A program made the position numbers and the translations under genes. 64,000 bases of DNA from the NCBI RefSeq assembly GCF_023898315.1, contig NC_064616.1, positions 530,553,102 through 530,617,101 on the forward strand, written 5' to 3'. Below the pieces are notes generated by a model. It was given only the letters and a program-made list of their open reading frames with translations, made no database searches and had not been told where the DNA came from. Positions 17,941-29,015 of this stretch are shown here, in pieces. This stretch comes from Schistocerca nitens. Taxonomy: Eukaryota; Arthropoda; Insecta; Orthoptera; Acrididae. The number at the start of each line of letters is the position of its first letter. Position 1 is the stretch's first letter.

Positions 17941-19485
17941 ATCACATGAACGAGAAAGTGACAAATATCAAAATAAGTGACCAAGGGATAGAAAAACAAC
18001 TGAAATGGCTCAACAGAGGAAAGGCCACTGGACCTGAAGAGATATCAGTTTGATTCTAATTCTACTCAGGGTATAAGAAACAGCATGCCCACCTTCTACC
18101 AGCACTGTACCATAGGCCTCTTGAGAATCGAAGCATTCTTAATACTGGAAAAAAAGTAAACGTTATTTCTGTTTTCAAGAAGGGTCATCTAATAGACGCA
18201 CATAACTATAGGCCTCTATCTCTAACTTCGGTCTGTCACAGAATGTTGGAAAATTCTTTATGCTCACGTATTATGACATTTCTGGGGGCCGAAAATCTCC
18301 TCTGTAGGAACGAAAATGGGTTCTGAAACCAACAGTTGTGTGAAAGCCAGTTCCTTCTGTTCGTCCTTGAGACACAGAAAGCAGTACACACAGGTGACCA
18401 GGTAGATACCGTATCCCTTGACTTCCGAAAGATATTCTATACATTTCCGCTTAGCCTCCTAATGAACCAAACTCGAATATATGGAGTATAAAAACAAGTG
18501 TGTGACAGGACTGAACAATTTCTAGCAAACAGAATATAACACGTCATTCTGAATGTAAAGAAATCTGCAGATGTAAAAGTAATTTTGGGCGTGCCCCAAG
18601 GGGGTGTTACAGGGCCACTGCTTTTCGCAGTATAGATAAATGATCTAGTAGATAACGTCGGAAGTTCCATGAGGCTGTCGTGCATAGAAAAGTCGCAACA
18701 GTGGAAAACTGTAGCGAAATCCTGGAGGACCTGCAGAGGATCGACGACTGGTGCAGGAAGTGGCTGTTGACCACCAACATAAACAAGTGTAACACACTGC
18801 AAATACATAGGCAGAAAGAACCTTAACGTATGGTAACAAAATTACAGAACAATCACAGGGGGCACTTAGTTCCATAAAATATCTAGGAGTATTCATACAG
18901 AAAGATCTGAAAAAGACCACAGAAAATTAATCCCAAGTAAGGCAGATGCCAGACTGAGATTCATTGGAAGAAACCTCAGGAAATGTAATCCATCAATAAA
19001 GGGAGTAGGTTACGAAACACTCGTTCGACCGCTACTTGAATACTGTTTATCAGTATGGGAGCCATAGCAGATAGACTGATAGAGAAAATAGAGAAGGTTC
19101 AAAGAAGAGGAGCACTTTTCGTTACAGGATTCATTTAGTAAGTGCAAAAGCGTCAAGTACCACAGAGACACTCAGCCATTTCCAGTAGCAGATGTTGCAA
19201 GACAGGCGTTCTGCATCCTCTAATAGTCTACTGTTGAAGTTCCAAGGGCCTACATTCCTAGAAGAGTCAACCAATATATTGCTTCTTCCAATGCATGTTC
19301 CACAAAAAGGTCATGAAGATAAAATTAGAGAGATTTGAGCCCACGTGGAGGCTTACCAGCAGTTATTCTTCCCACGAACCACACGTGACGGAAACAGGAA
19401 AATGGGGAAGTGACAATGTATACAGAAGCTCTTCGCCACACACTGCAAGATGACTTGTGGAGTATAGATGTAGATGCAGATACGT
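17941..19485 (+). pseudogene. Jockey/CR1-like LINE relic (reverse transcriptase)
   Basis: A non-LTR retrotransposon fragment read in several frames on the plus strand. Recognisable RT landmarks in order are KATGPEEI (about 18025), VISVFKKG then NYRPLSLTSVC (18160-18240), VSLDFRKIF (about 18412), GVPQGGVTGPLLF (about 18590) and INDLVDNV (about 18635). The catalytic FADD box is not intact, which is unsurprising with about a dozen stops and frameshifts. The 3' end near 19485 (ATAGATGTAGATGCAG) resembles the 3' ends of the fragments at 30260-30870 and, on the minus strand, 31530. It is inactive. Confidence 0.75.
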
Positions 19486-19893
19486 TAAACATGCTCATAA
19501 TCAACTGGTAGGGTAGTGGGACTTATATTACCAAGCTTGCATACTCCCATAGGAATTCTGAGTTATTTTCTGACAAATAACTGTGCAGGCGGTCTTTCTG
19601 CTGCTCACGGTAGTGGATGTCAAAAGGCGTAATGTGAGATGGCCATGTATACAGCCTTATTGGGAGAAGGGGAGAGGGGGGTTGGAATTCTACAGGCCTG
19701 CTAGGTTTTAGGACACTAAGGTATGTTCAACTGCAGTGAAAATACGTCTGGCAAGTGTTACACTTAGAGTTATTTTAGACAAAGTTCACACTTTGAACAT
19801 TTTGTATCAAGCGAGAATTTGGTTGGGAAACTGAACTGTTCTGCACTGCAAAATGGAGGCTACATGACACTTCACCTCCAGACCACAGAAAAT
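19486..19893. other. Unassigned DNA
   Basis: No gene or known repeat recognised. Confidence 0.4.
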
Positions 19894-20090
19894 TACTCCC
19901 AAACTGTAGCAAAGTGCCTCCAAATTGTAACAAATTCCCCAAAATAGTAACAAGTTGCTCAAATCTCTTGCAAACTGTCATCAAAGTATAACAAAATGAC
20001 CCAAAAACTGTAACAAAGTGCCCTCAAACCTGTAACAAATAGCCCTCCATTTGAAGCAAATCAGTAACAGCTTTCCCCAAAACTGTAACC
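19894..20090. repeat. Degenerate minisatellite, about 20-25 bp unit
   Basis: About eight imperfect copies of an AAACTGTAACAAAGTGCCC-like unit in tandem, for example near 19910, 19925, 20005 and 20030. Unit length and sequence vary too much for a fixed period. Confidence 0.6.
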
Positions 20091-21893
20091 AAGGCGACGG
20101 ACCTTAACGCATTTTGTACGGTGAGCAATCCAAGATGGCAGTCCTGAGGGTACTATTACAGTCTGCATGATTCTAAGGTAAGGATTCAAGATGACGATCC
20201 AAGGTGATGATCCTTGACATCATCAATGATGTTAGAACCTAATTGGCGATCTAAGATGGGGGACCCGGGAATAGGGGTACCATCCCAAATAGTTGTTTCA
20301 ATTTTCATTGCACTGCAGTCACTTTCCACCACCACTCATCCACACCATCAACAATCATGCAAACTCGGCAGATGAATTCAGTAGACAGTCGTGAACAGTT
20401 AATAATCATTACTTGTCAACCGAGATCTGTCGTCTCCGGATTAAAAAAACTGACTTGCACACACAACGTCATCTCATATTTATTATTATTAGTAGCATTA
20501 TTCAGTGCATTGACTTATTTCTCCTCAGCACAATGGCTCCCTGACCAGTCGACGCATTGCCTGATACACCTGAGCAGTAGAGGAATTCAAGTCAGCATGC
20601 AGACAGGCTCCCTGATATATCAACGCAGGTGATAGAATTGTTTCCAGACCTAGAGTTTCCAAATTATCAAACACATGCATCAAGTGTCCACAACCAGAAC
20701 TGCATAGTGCACCTGATTTATTGAAGAAGATCATGTCAGCATGCAGAAATGTTTGTGGACTTTGAGTTTCCATTATCATCAACGTCTACACCGCTGGCCG
20801 CACTGCTACCATGACGCTGTGAAAGTAGTGTTATTATCTGCTACGTACAAGCTGAATGCACATGAGACTAAACATCTCGTTGTAAGCAAGTCCTTAGATC
20901 ATGAGTTCAATGTAGCGGGGATCTCTGAAAATCCTCGACTTACTGACATAAAAGTTGTGCTTTCAGGCTATGAATAGTATTACTTATGTCAGAATTCAAC
21001 TCACCATCTGCCGTGTTACTGGACTGTCTTACAGTATGTTTTTGGGACTAACCAAGAACAGTGAAAGTACACAACAACGAGGATATCATGCAGTGCATTC
21101 GCTTGCAGGAATCTACATTTAGAAATTTGATGTTTGCTTGCTCAGCCATACAGTGTGTCGTGTATAAGTGTTTTAGGTGGGTGCCATATATGCACAGAAT
21201 TTTTTGGAAATGTTTGGCGCGCATTTACAACTCTTATCCATGTGAACACTTCGAAGGTAGTTTTTGCTACTAATTTCGGTGCATTTAGTGTATATTTGTA
21301 CTTATTTGTATAACCTACAGTGTTAGCTCAAATTAAAAAAGTGAAAATAAGTTAATACTTATCTCCATAAGCTTCATCAGTAACCTCAAATATCTTGAAT
21401 AAAATACACAGTTAAGATTACTTAAGTGCAGATGACAATTAGAACGATCTACATGTTCAGTAATCTCGACCAAGAGGCAGTGAGATATATGTCACAAGGA
21501 GGAACTGGAAACATTTACCTATGGGCAGGAGAATGTAGAATAACTGTAACTTAAGTTTAGATGTGCTAAGTTCCCTCAACAAAGCAACAACTTCAACTGT
21601 AAAGTCCCCCTCTAGGTGTAGTCTTATGCTTTTCCATCTGTTATACAGCGTATGTCAGAGGTTGCCAGTTTCAAGAAGTCTCTACGTAAAGCTACAGTAC
21701 ACTTTTGTGTGTATTGCCATGTTCAGTTATGAAAGCCTTTCGGCTCATATTTGATAAGTAATCCGAATGGATATGAGTAGAGTTAGACAGGCTCTGACAG
21801 TAAAAAGGTTTAGCTGGATTAATGATAATACAGTAATTTTATGCATTGACTTCCTTTCCTCTTTTTAATGTGCTTTAATTTCACTTGGTGCTG
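20091..21893. other. Unassigned DNA
   Basis: An ATCCAAGATGGC-like motif recurs at about 20130, 20188 and 20248 (also at about 39777). GTCAGCATGCAGA occurs at 20592 and 20737. No coding region or mobile element could be supported. Confidence 0.35.
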
Positions 21894-22075
21894 CGCGCGG
21901 AGTGGCCGCGAGGTTTGAGGCGCCATGTCACAGATTCCGCGGTCCTTCCCGCCAGAGGATCGAATCCTCCCTCGGGCATGGGTGTCTGTGTTGTTCTTAG
22001 CATAAGTTAGTTTAAGCAGTGTGTAAGTCTAGGGACCGATGACCTCAGCAGTTTGGTCCCGTACGAATTCACACA
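21894..22075 (+). mobile_element. tRNA-derived SINE (family D)
   Basis: The head has GCGCGGAGTGGCCGCGAGG and a B-box region GAGGATCGAATCCTCCCTCG. The body contains AGTGTGTAAGTCTAGGGACC and ends near CGTACGAATTCACACA. The flanks TCACTTGGTGCTG (21881-21893) and TCACCTGGTGCTG (22076-22088) are a 13-bp target duplication with one mismatch. Its body is close to the copy at 41984. Confidence 0.88.
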
Positions 22076-22232
22076 TCACCTGGTGCTGGCTATTTCAGTT
22101 GCTTTCCTGGAACTGCTTTATAACTGAGAAACGTTGAGGAGACAGGACAGCAGAGTCGCAAGTGTAGAATGCCGAAACTAACCCCCGTGGGCCGAGGGAA
22201 AGTAGCATTCACAGAACTGCCAGCTGGGGATC

Positions 22233-22432
22233 AAAAATGGTTCAAATGGCTCTGAGCACTATGGGACTTAACTTCTGAGTTCATCAGTCCCCTAGAACTT
22301 AGAACTGCTTAAACCTAACTAACCTAAGCACATCACACACATCCATGCCCGAGTCAGGATTCGAACCTGCGACCGTAGAGGTTCCGCGGTTCCAGACTGA
22401 AGCGCCCAGAACCGCTCAGCCACTACGGCCGG
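22233..22432 (-). mobile_element. tRNA-derived SINE (family A)
   Basis: Minus-strand family A copy. Target duplication CCAGCTGGGGATC (22220-22232) and CCAGCAGGGGATC (22433-22445), one mismatch in 13. Confidence 0.92.
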
Positions 22433-22445
22433 CCAGCAGGGGATC

Positions 22446-23409
22446 GACAGGTAGAAGCAGTCCTTGTATTTTTTGGGAGAAGTCGCGTCAGAAAGTGTCA
22501 TCCTGGCGTCAGGCTTACTGTGCAGTTAATTGGACAAATCCACTTTGCACAGCTGAACTGAAGGCATTCATTCCTAATTATGGAACTCTGACAGCAGGAG
22601 GTAGGAGACCAGGTAAAACAGTTGTGACACATTACAGGTTCAGAAGATACTGCAGAGTTGTCAGAAAGCTTCGAGCATCGTTTTTTATCTTTTTGCCATG
22701 GCCTGTGACCTGACGCTAGTTGCTGCTTGAGAAGGCAACACATGAAATTGCTGTGACATCAGGACGATGTAACATGCTGTGTGAAGTTTCTTAGGAAAGT
22801 TAGGGGAATATTGATATTATTGGTTTCTCCTCCCCTAGCGAAAGATTTTGTTACAAGGAAAAAATTACGCCATCGGCAGATCGATAAAACTTAAATAGGT
22901 TTAGTTACCAAGGTTCTTGGTGAGAATAAGGAACAGTCAGTTCTTTACTGACTAGAAAAGAGGATTCTGTCTCTGGACCTGATGCTGAACGCATCGATAC
23001 TCCACTGGGTTTGCCCTCAACTGGAACAGCAGACTACGTTACTAGAATGTGGTCCAATGTACGCGTCCTTACGAGACTGGTTCTAGTGACACATTAGACG
23101 GCAGCCTGATACAGCGTCACTGATCTGCTAATATCGCACCACCGTTAATGGTGAGCGTAACTTACAGTTTCGGTATATTAGTATAATTGCGAACTAGAAG
23201 TATTCTATCACGTTCAGATTCATTTTCCCATCTTTGTCAGTGCACTCCCAGTATCATGGGCTTCTTCATTTCTCCACTCAAACAACCGCTGTAATATGAG
23301 GCATTGTCACATAGAACTAAATTTTCTAAAGTAAGGTCCTTGATTGTGAACTAATTCTGAACCTCACCGAGTAACTTTGCCAACCAATAGTTCACTTATG
23401 TTTTTCTAA
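22446..23409. other. Unassigned DNA
   Basis: Short open frames without motifs on both strands. Nothing recognised. Confidence 0.4.
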
Positions 23410-23418
23410 TAGTTAATA

Positions 23419-23619
23419 TCAAATGGTTCAAATGGCTCTGAGCACTATGGGAATTTACATCTGAGGTCATCAGTCCCCTAGAACTTACAACTACTTAAAC
23501 CTAACTAACCTAAGGACATCACACACTTCCACGTCCGAGGCAAGATTCGAACCTGCGACCGTAGCGGTAGCGCGGTTCTAGACTGAAGCGCCTAGAACAG
23601 CTCGGCCACACGGCCGGCT
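23419..23619 (-). mobile_element. tRNA-derived SINE (family A)
   Basis: Minus-strand family A copy with a degenerate tRNA head. TAGTTAATA at 23410-23418 and 23620-23628 is an exact 9-bp target duplication. Confidence 0.9.
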
Positions 23620-23689
23620 TAGTTAATACCATACGTTTTTAAATCTCGTGACTACATACTGCTTCAAAGGCTTATTTATTCCCATGCCT

Positions 23690-24757
23690 TTTTGCGACAC
23701 ACTAAAAGCTCACTTGAAACGTGTTTTTGATGCGATGACCCGGATGTTCGGCACGAACATTTCGGAAAGTGGACGACTTGTCGGGTATTCGAGGAATGCT
23801 GTGGTGAGTGTCTTCATCACGTGGCGAAACCAAGGTGAAACCACGTCCAGACGTCGTGGGGTGGGCGGCCAACGTTCATTACAGATGTTGAAGGTCGTAG
23901 GCTGGGCAGACTGGTAAAACAGGACAGACGGCGAACAGTGGACGAAATAACATCAGACTTTAATGCTGGGCGAAGCACAGGTGTCTCTGAACACACAGTA
24001 TACTGAACTCTCCTAATGATGGCCCTCCGCAGCCGACGACCCATGCATGTGCCAATGTTAACAACACGATATAGGCAACTACCACTGAAAAGGATACGTA
24101 ACCATCGGCATTGAACGGTGGGGCAGTGGCAGAGCGTTGCATGGCCTGATAAATCCCGATACCTTCTTCATCATGTCGATGGGAGGGCACAAATCAACGG
24201 TCTTCCAAGGGAACAAATCCTTATCACCTCTACTGTAGGACGGTGGCAAGCTGGCGGCTGCTCCATTATGTTCTGGGGAACATTCACGTGGGCATCCATG
24301 GGTCCACTGGAGATCGTGCAAGGCACCATGATGGTCAAGGAGTATCGTACACTGATTGCAGACCACATACACCCCTTCATGACGATCATGTTTCCTGATG
24401 GCAGTCGCATGTTTCAGCAAGATAACGCCTCGTAGCAGAAGGGCAGGAGTGTGATGGAGTGGTTCGAGGAACACAGTGGCGAGTTCCATTTGATGTGCTG
24501 GCCGGCCAAATCACCAGATCTGAGTCCAGTCGAACACACCTGGTATGCAATTGAACACGGCGTCAGAGCTCATCGCCGCCTCCCCTGAATTTATGGGAAT
24601 TGGGTGATTTGTCTGTGCTGATGTGGTACAAACACCCTGTAGCGACCTACCAAGGTCTCATTGCTAATCTGCAACGACACGTCGCCGCTGTTATCCTCAC
24701 CAAAGGTGGACATGCCGGCTATTAGGTAGGTGGTCATAATGTTCTGACTGAACAGTG
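23690..24757 (+). pseudogene. Tc1-like transposon relic (transposase broken, left end missing)
   Basis: Remains of a DD34E Tc1-type cut-and-paste transposase on the plus strand. In order: an N-terminal helix-turn-helix segment (SGRLVGYSRNAVVSVF, about 23770-23815), CSIMFWGTFTWASMGPLE (about 24263), FQQDNAS with the second catalytic Asp (about 24413), and, in another frame, WPAKSPDLSPVEHTW with the catalytic Glu (about 24500-24545). Several stops and frameshifts break it. The right end carries a GGTCATAATGTTCTGACTG terminal sequence at about 24732-24750. No matching left terminus was found beside the SINE at 23419, so the 5' end is lost. Confidence 0.8.
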
Positions 24758-25047
24758 GAACTTATATTGCAGTTGTGTATTTCAATGTACATTTCACACT
24801 GCTGTTTTAACATGGTCCCTTTTTTTCTGTCCCCTCTTCTACTACTTCCTACATTTTCGACCGCTCACTTCCAACAAACAACAACCCCCCCCCCCCACCC
24901 ACCCACCCACCCACTCACCCACTCTCTCTTCCCCCCTTACTCCAACACCCTCCCTCATTTGCACGAATCTCAATCCTCCCTACGTCACCTCTCTTACCCC
25001 CTCTGTGCCCACCTCCATCTCTATTGTCCACATACTTCTTAATTTGG
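24758..25047. repeat. C-rich microsatellite region
   Basis: A poly-C run followed by (CCCA)n at about 24886-24920 within a pyrimidine-rich stretch. The rest is unassigned. Confidence 0.7.
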
Positions 25048-25060
25048 TTATTTAAATCTT
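25048..25060. repeat. Target duplication of the tRNA-like composite (left)
   Basis: TTATTTAAATCTT at 25048-25060 is repeated exactly at 25704-25716, bracketing the whole composite. Confidence 0.9.
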
Positions 25061-25129
25061 CCAGAATGAGATTTTCACTCTGCAGCGGAGTGTGCGCTGA
25101 TATGAAACTTCCTGTCAGATTAAAACTGT

Positions 25130-25205
25130 GTGCCCGACCGAGACTCGAACTCGGGACCTTTGCCTTTCGCGGGCAAGTGCTCTACCAACTGAGCTACCGA
25201 AGCAC
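25130..25205 (-). other. tRNA-like domain 1
   Basis: The minus strand has GTAGCTCAGTTGGTAGAGCA (A-box/D-arm), an anticodon-like stem-loop around CCCGCGAAAGG and GAGTTCGAGTCTCGGTCGGG (T-arm/B box). A G occupies the position of the invariant U33 and the acceptor needs several G-U pairs, so a working tRNA is unlikely. Confidence 0.75.
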
Positions 25206-25302
25206 GACTCACGCCCGGTACTCACAGCTTTACTTCTGCCAGTATCTCGTCTCCTGCCTTCCAAACTGGCAGAAGTAAAGCTGTGAGTACAGGGCGTGAG
25301 TC

Positions 25303-25378
25303 GTGCTTCGGTAGCTCAGTTGGTAGAGCACTTGCCTGCGAAAGGCAAAGGTCCCGAGTTCGAGTCTCGGTCGGGCAC
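25303..25378 (+). other. tRNA-like domain 2
   Basis: Plus-strand counterpart of domain 1 with the same D-arm, anticodon-like loop (CTGCGAAAG) and T-arm. It is part of the palindrome's right arm. Confidence 0.75.
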
Positions 25379-25603
25379 ACAGTTTTAATCTGCCAGGAAG
25401 TTTCATATCAGTGCACACTCCGCTGCAGAGTGATGATCTCATTCTGGAAACATCCCCCAGGCTGTGGCTAAGCCATGTCTCCGCAGTATCCTTTCTTTCA
25501 GGAGTGCTAGTTCTGCAAGCTTCGCAGGAGAGCTTCTGTAAAGTTTGGGAGGCAGGAAACGAGATACTGGCAGAAGTAAAGCTGTGAGTAGCGGGCGTGA
25601 GTC

Positions 25604-25679
25604 GTTATTCGGTAGCTCAGTTGGTAGAGCACTTGCCCGCGAAAGGCAAAGGTCCCGAGTTCGAGTCTCGCTCGGGCAC
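25604..25679 (+). other. tRNA-like domain 3
   Basis: Third copy, 301 bases after the second. The acceptor side begins TTATTCGG instead of TGCTTCGG, weakening the stem. Confidence 0.75.
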
Positions 25680-25716
25680 ATAGTTTTAATCTGCCAGGAA
25701 GTTTTATTTAAATCTT

Positions 25717-26754
25717 ATTTTGCATTTTAAATCTATAGTATACTATTTTATAGCTACATTATTAATATATTATTATTTTAATGTTCTGCTATTCGCATAC
25801 CCATACAGCTGCTGTATTTGCTAATGTCATTTTTATTGTAATGGTTTTCTTCTGCCTTACATTACGGTATTCACACAGCAGATTGCTAATGTTGACTTGG
25901 TATCGTTTGACAGTAAAATATACCATTCTTACGATTGGTGGCCAGTAACCTACCTACTTGCTTAAACATAGCGCCACATACTTAGATCATGTGATCTGCA
26001 TGTAACGTTTTTTAATGTTTCTTTTATCACGTTACTAAAAGAGCTCATTATACTGTATGTCCTGGTACACTGATGTGCCACTTGTCATATTGTAATCTTA
26101 TGTAATTTAATATCGTAGTATATATGGCATAGAGCCACCATCTTTACCCTGATGCCACCTACCTTCAATTTTGTCTTCCTTTTTCGGTTTCATGGAAACT
26201 ACCTTGGTAGTTTATCATTTAATGCTATGAACACATCTAGTAATGCTCTTGTCCTTGTGCTACCTTTGCTGCTGCGTAGGAAGGAATGGGCTGTTTGCAC
26301 TTTTGTTTAATGTCGTTTATTTATTACTGTCTGAAAAGTTATATATTTTCGTATACCAATTTGTTTGTTATATTCCTGTTTTAGATCTCTGAAGATTGAA
26401 ATAATTCCGAAACGCATCACTTTGTGATCAATAAAGTCGTTCTTCACTTACTGTATGACTTTATGCGACCTAGCCAGCTTAACGACAGATCTGCTCATAA
26501 TTCATAAATAAAACGAGAGTAATATGCAGCCCAATGTAAAGGTTGGCATTCTCGCTACAAACGCTCCCTCCTGTGGCGAGTGCTAGATGGTACACAAGTG
26601 ACCGTGCTTCTCGCATTTCATAGCATCAATCTTCCGGCCACCACAGCTTCGATGAGGTCGTGAACTAATTTCTCCAAGTTCATAAGTCTGTCATTCGCAT
26701 GCATTGCATCCCTTGTGAATCATTTGTTTAGTACTCTGGATGCCGACCCTGTTG
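25717..26754. other. AT-rich unassigned DNA with a repeat-like 3' end motif
   Basis: At 26392-26436 the sequence CTGAAGATTGAA, then CCGAAACGCATCA and AATAAA (26430-26435), resembles the hairpin-like termini with CCGAAACGCGTC that I associate with repetitive arthropod transcripts. I cannot name the element. Nothing else was recognised. Confidence 0.35.
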
Positions 26755-26857
26755 TACACTGAAGAGCCAAAGAAACTAGTACACTGCCTAACATCGTGTA
26801 GGGCCGCGCCAGCACGCAGAAGTGCCGCAACACGACGTGGCATGGACTCGACTAATG

Positions 26858-27104
26858 GTGGTGGTGGTTAGTGTTTAACGTCCCGTCGACAACGAGGTCA
26901 TTAGAGACGGAGCGCAAGCTCGGGTTAGGGAAGGATTGGGAAGGAAATCGGCCGTGCCCTTTCAAAGGAACCATCCCGGCATTTGCCTGAAACGATTTAG
27001 GGAAATCACGGAAAACCTAAATCAGGATGGCTGGAGACGGGATTGAACCGTCGTCCTCCCGAATGCGAGTCCAGTGTGCTAACCACTGCGCCTCCTCGCT
27101 CGGT
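26858..27104 (-). mobile_element. tRNA-derived SINE (family B)
   Basis: Minus-strand copy of the family at 7978, with a (GGT)n start on the plus strand and the same GACGGGACGTTAAACACTAA-type 3' region. GACTCGACTAATG at 26845-26857 and 27105-27117 is an exact 13-bp target duplication. Confidence 0.95.
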
Positions 27105-27149
27105 GACTCGACTAATGTCTGAAGTAGTGCTGGAGGGAACTGATACCAT

Positions 27150-28066
27150 TAATCCTGCAGAGCAGTCCATAAATCCGTATGAGTACGAGGGGGGTGGAGA
27201 TCTCGTCTGAACAGCACGTTACAAGGCATCCCAGATATGCTCAATAATGTTCATGTCTTGGGAGTTTGGTGGCCAGCGGAAGCGTTTAAACTCAGAAGAG
27301 TATTCCTGGATCCACTCTGTAACAATTCTGGACGTCTGGGGTGTCGTAGTGTCCTACTGGAATTGCCCAAGTCGGCCGGAACGCACAATGGACATGTATC
27401 GATGCAGCTGATCAGACAGGATAATACGTACGTGATACCTGTTAAGAGCCTTATCTAGACTTTTCAGGGGTCTCATATCATTCCAACTGCACACGCCCCA
27501 CACCATTACAGACTCTCCACCGGCTTGAGCAGTCCATGAATTTATGAGGTTGTCTGCATAACCGTACACGTCCATCCGCTAGATAGAATACGAAACAAGA
27601 CTCGTCCTACTAGGCATCATGTTTCCAGTCATCAACAGTTCAAAGTCGGTGTTGACGGGCCCACGCGAGGCATAAAGCTTTGTGTCGTGCAGTCACCAAG
27701 GGTACACGAGTGGGCCTTAGGCTCCTAAAGCCCATATCGATGATGTTTCGTTGAATGGTTCGCACACTGACACTTGTTGATGGCCCAGCATTGAAGTCCG
27801 CATTAATTTGCGAAAGGATTGCACTTCTGTCACGTTGAACGATTCTCTTCAGTCGTCGTTGGTCCCGTTCGCTGGATCTTTTTCCGACCTCAGCGTTGTC
27901 GGAGATTTGTTGTTTTACCGGATTCCAGACATTCACCGTACGCTCGTGAAATAGTCGTACGGGAAAATCCCCACTTCGTCGCTACCTTGGTGATGCTGCG
28001 TCCCATTGCTCGTCCGCCGACTATAAAACCACGTTCAAACTCACTTAAATCTTGATAACCTGCCAT
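27150..28066 (-). pseudogene. Tc1-like transposase (broken)
   Basis: The protein cuts the element out and reinserts it at TA. Minus-strand pieces: MAGYQDLSEFERGFIVGGRA with the first helix-turn-helix (28066-27900), then after a frameshift near 27920 the second DNA-binding region (SVSVRTIQRNIIDMGF) and RVPLVTARHKALCLAWAR (27740-27645). A further piece has GGESVMVWGVCSWNDMRPL (about 27515-27460). The first catalytic Asp region lies in disrupted sequence near 27600. The downstream DN..H and Glu motifs are not intact. The frame is closed by several lesions, so any mobility would need transposase from elsewhere. Confidence 0.8.
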
Positions 28067-28221
28067 TGTAGCAGCAGTAATAAATCTCACAACTGCCCCA
28101 CTGCCCCAGACACTTGTCTTATATAGGCGTTGATCAGCGCAGCGCCGTATTCTGCGTGTTTACATATCTCTGTATTTGAATATGCATGCCTATACCAGTT
28201 TCTTTGGCACTTCGGTGTATA

Positions 28222-28842
28222 CTGTTGCTGCGGTGTGAGAGTAATAAAAGGGAGAACATTAGACCAACTGGCTACATATTTATGACTCCGGTAAGCCGCC
28301 GATAAGGCAATGATCTCCATCGCAGTTCATCAGATAAAAGTGGTTTGTAAGTCATTCGACTATGTTAGCTACTCCAACTAATCCCACCCACTGTTGCAGC
28401 CGTCCTAATCGGTTTGAGCCCGGCAATATGTTCCAAAATGCCGCGAGCGAAAATGCATTTTCAGGGGTTCATTACTCGGGTTCTATTGATGACAGAGGTA
28501 AGGTATGAAGTATTTCGGATAGCCCTCGGTCTAGCGAAAATTTGTACGTCTATACAACAGAGTCAAAATGTAAACAGTACACACATCCTCCAGCCCAGGA
28601 AGATTGAGCAAATCACTTGGTTCTTTTGCGTTACGTGTCGTCTAGAATGAACCTTAAGCGGATTAAAAAAGCAAAATTTGTTCATGGGAGGTTCCTGAGA
28701 AAGCCTCAAGAAACCATGATTTTTCGGTACGAAAAGTACCAACTGTGAAAATGGTCACTCCTATAATTTCTTTTCATGGGAAATGGTTGAAATTTCTACC
28801 TTACGTTCCTAAGATTATATTCTCGGGGAACTTCTAAAATAT
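28222..28842. other. Unassigned DNA
   Basis: No feature recognised. Confidence 0.4.
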
Positions 28843-29015
28843 TTTTCAAATTGGCCTAAGCACTATGGGACATAACATCTGAGGTCATCAGTCCCCTAGG
28901 CTTAAAACTAGTTAAATCTAACTAACCTAAGGACATCACATACATTCTTGCACGAGACAAGATTCGAACCTGCGACCGTAGTAGCAGCGCGGTTCCGGAC
29001 TGAATCGCCTACACC
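28843..29015 (-). mobile_element. Old tRNA-derived SINE (family A)
   Basis: Minus-strand family A body (CACTATGGGACATAACATCT, then CTAACTAACCTAAGGACATC) with a B box that still reads GATTCGAACCTGCGACCG on the plus strand. Many substitutions and a degraded head mark it as older than its relatives; no target duplication was found. Confidence 0.8.

Larger units (their letters stand above)
25061..25703. mobile_element. Palindromic composite of three tRNA-like repeat units
   Basis: Three copies of a repeat with a central tRNA-like domain: one minus (centre about 25170) and two plus (centres about 25340 and 25640, about 301 bases apart). The first and second face each other and form a near-perfect palindrome: arms 25061-25242 and 25266-25447 with a 23-base spacer. 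An exact 13-bp direct duplication lies immediately outside the block, so it appears to have been inserted in one event as an already rearranged multimer. It may derive from a tandem array of ~300-bp units. Confidence 0.8.
26757..28219 (-). mobile_element. Tc1-like transposon with intact ends, SINE inside
   Basis: The left end CACTGAAGAGCCAAAGAAAC and the complement of the right end CACCGAAGTGCCAAAGAAAC form terminal inverted repeats (about four mismatches in 27). TA lies outside both ends (26755-26756 and 28220-28221), the target duplication of Tc1/mariner elements. A family B SINE occupies 26858-27104. Without it the element is about 1.2 kb, close to other Tc1-like elements of about 1.2-1.7 kb. 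Confidence 0.9.

Noticed and set aside
24755-25042. A Pro/His-rich 95-codon frame
   Set aside because: Generated by the C-rich microsatellite.
25130-25679. Three possible functional tRNA genes
   Set aside because: The loop lacks U33, acceptor stems need several wobble pairs, and the copies sit inside a longer repeated unit with a target duplication. They are tRNA-like repeat parts.
25061-25703. CRISPR array or bacterial-type direct repeats
   Set aside because: Spacing, unit length and tRNA-like content do not fit, and the window is eukaryotic.
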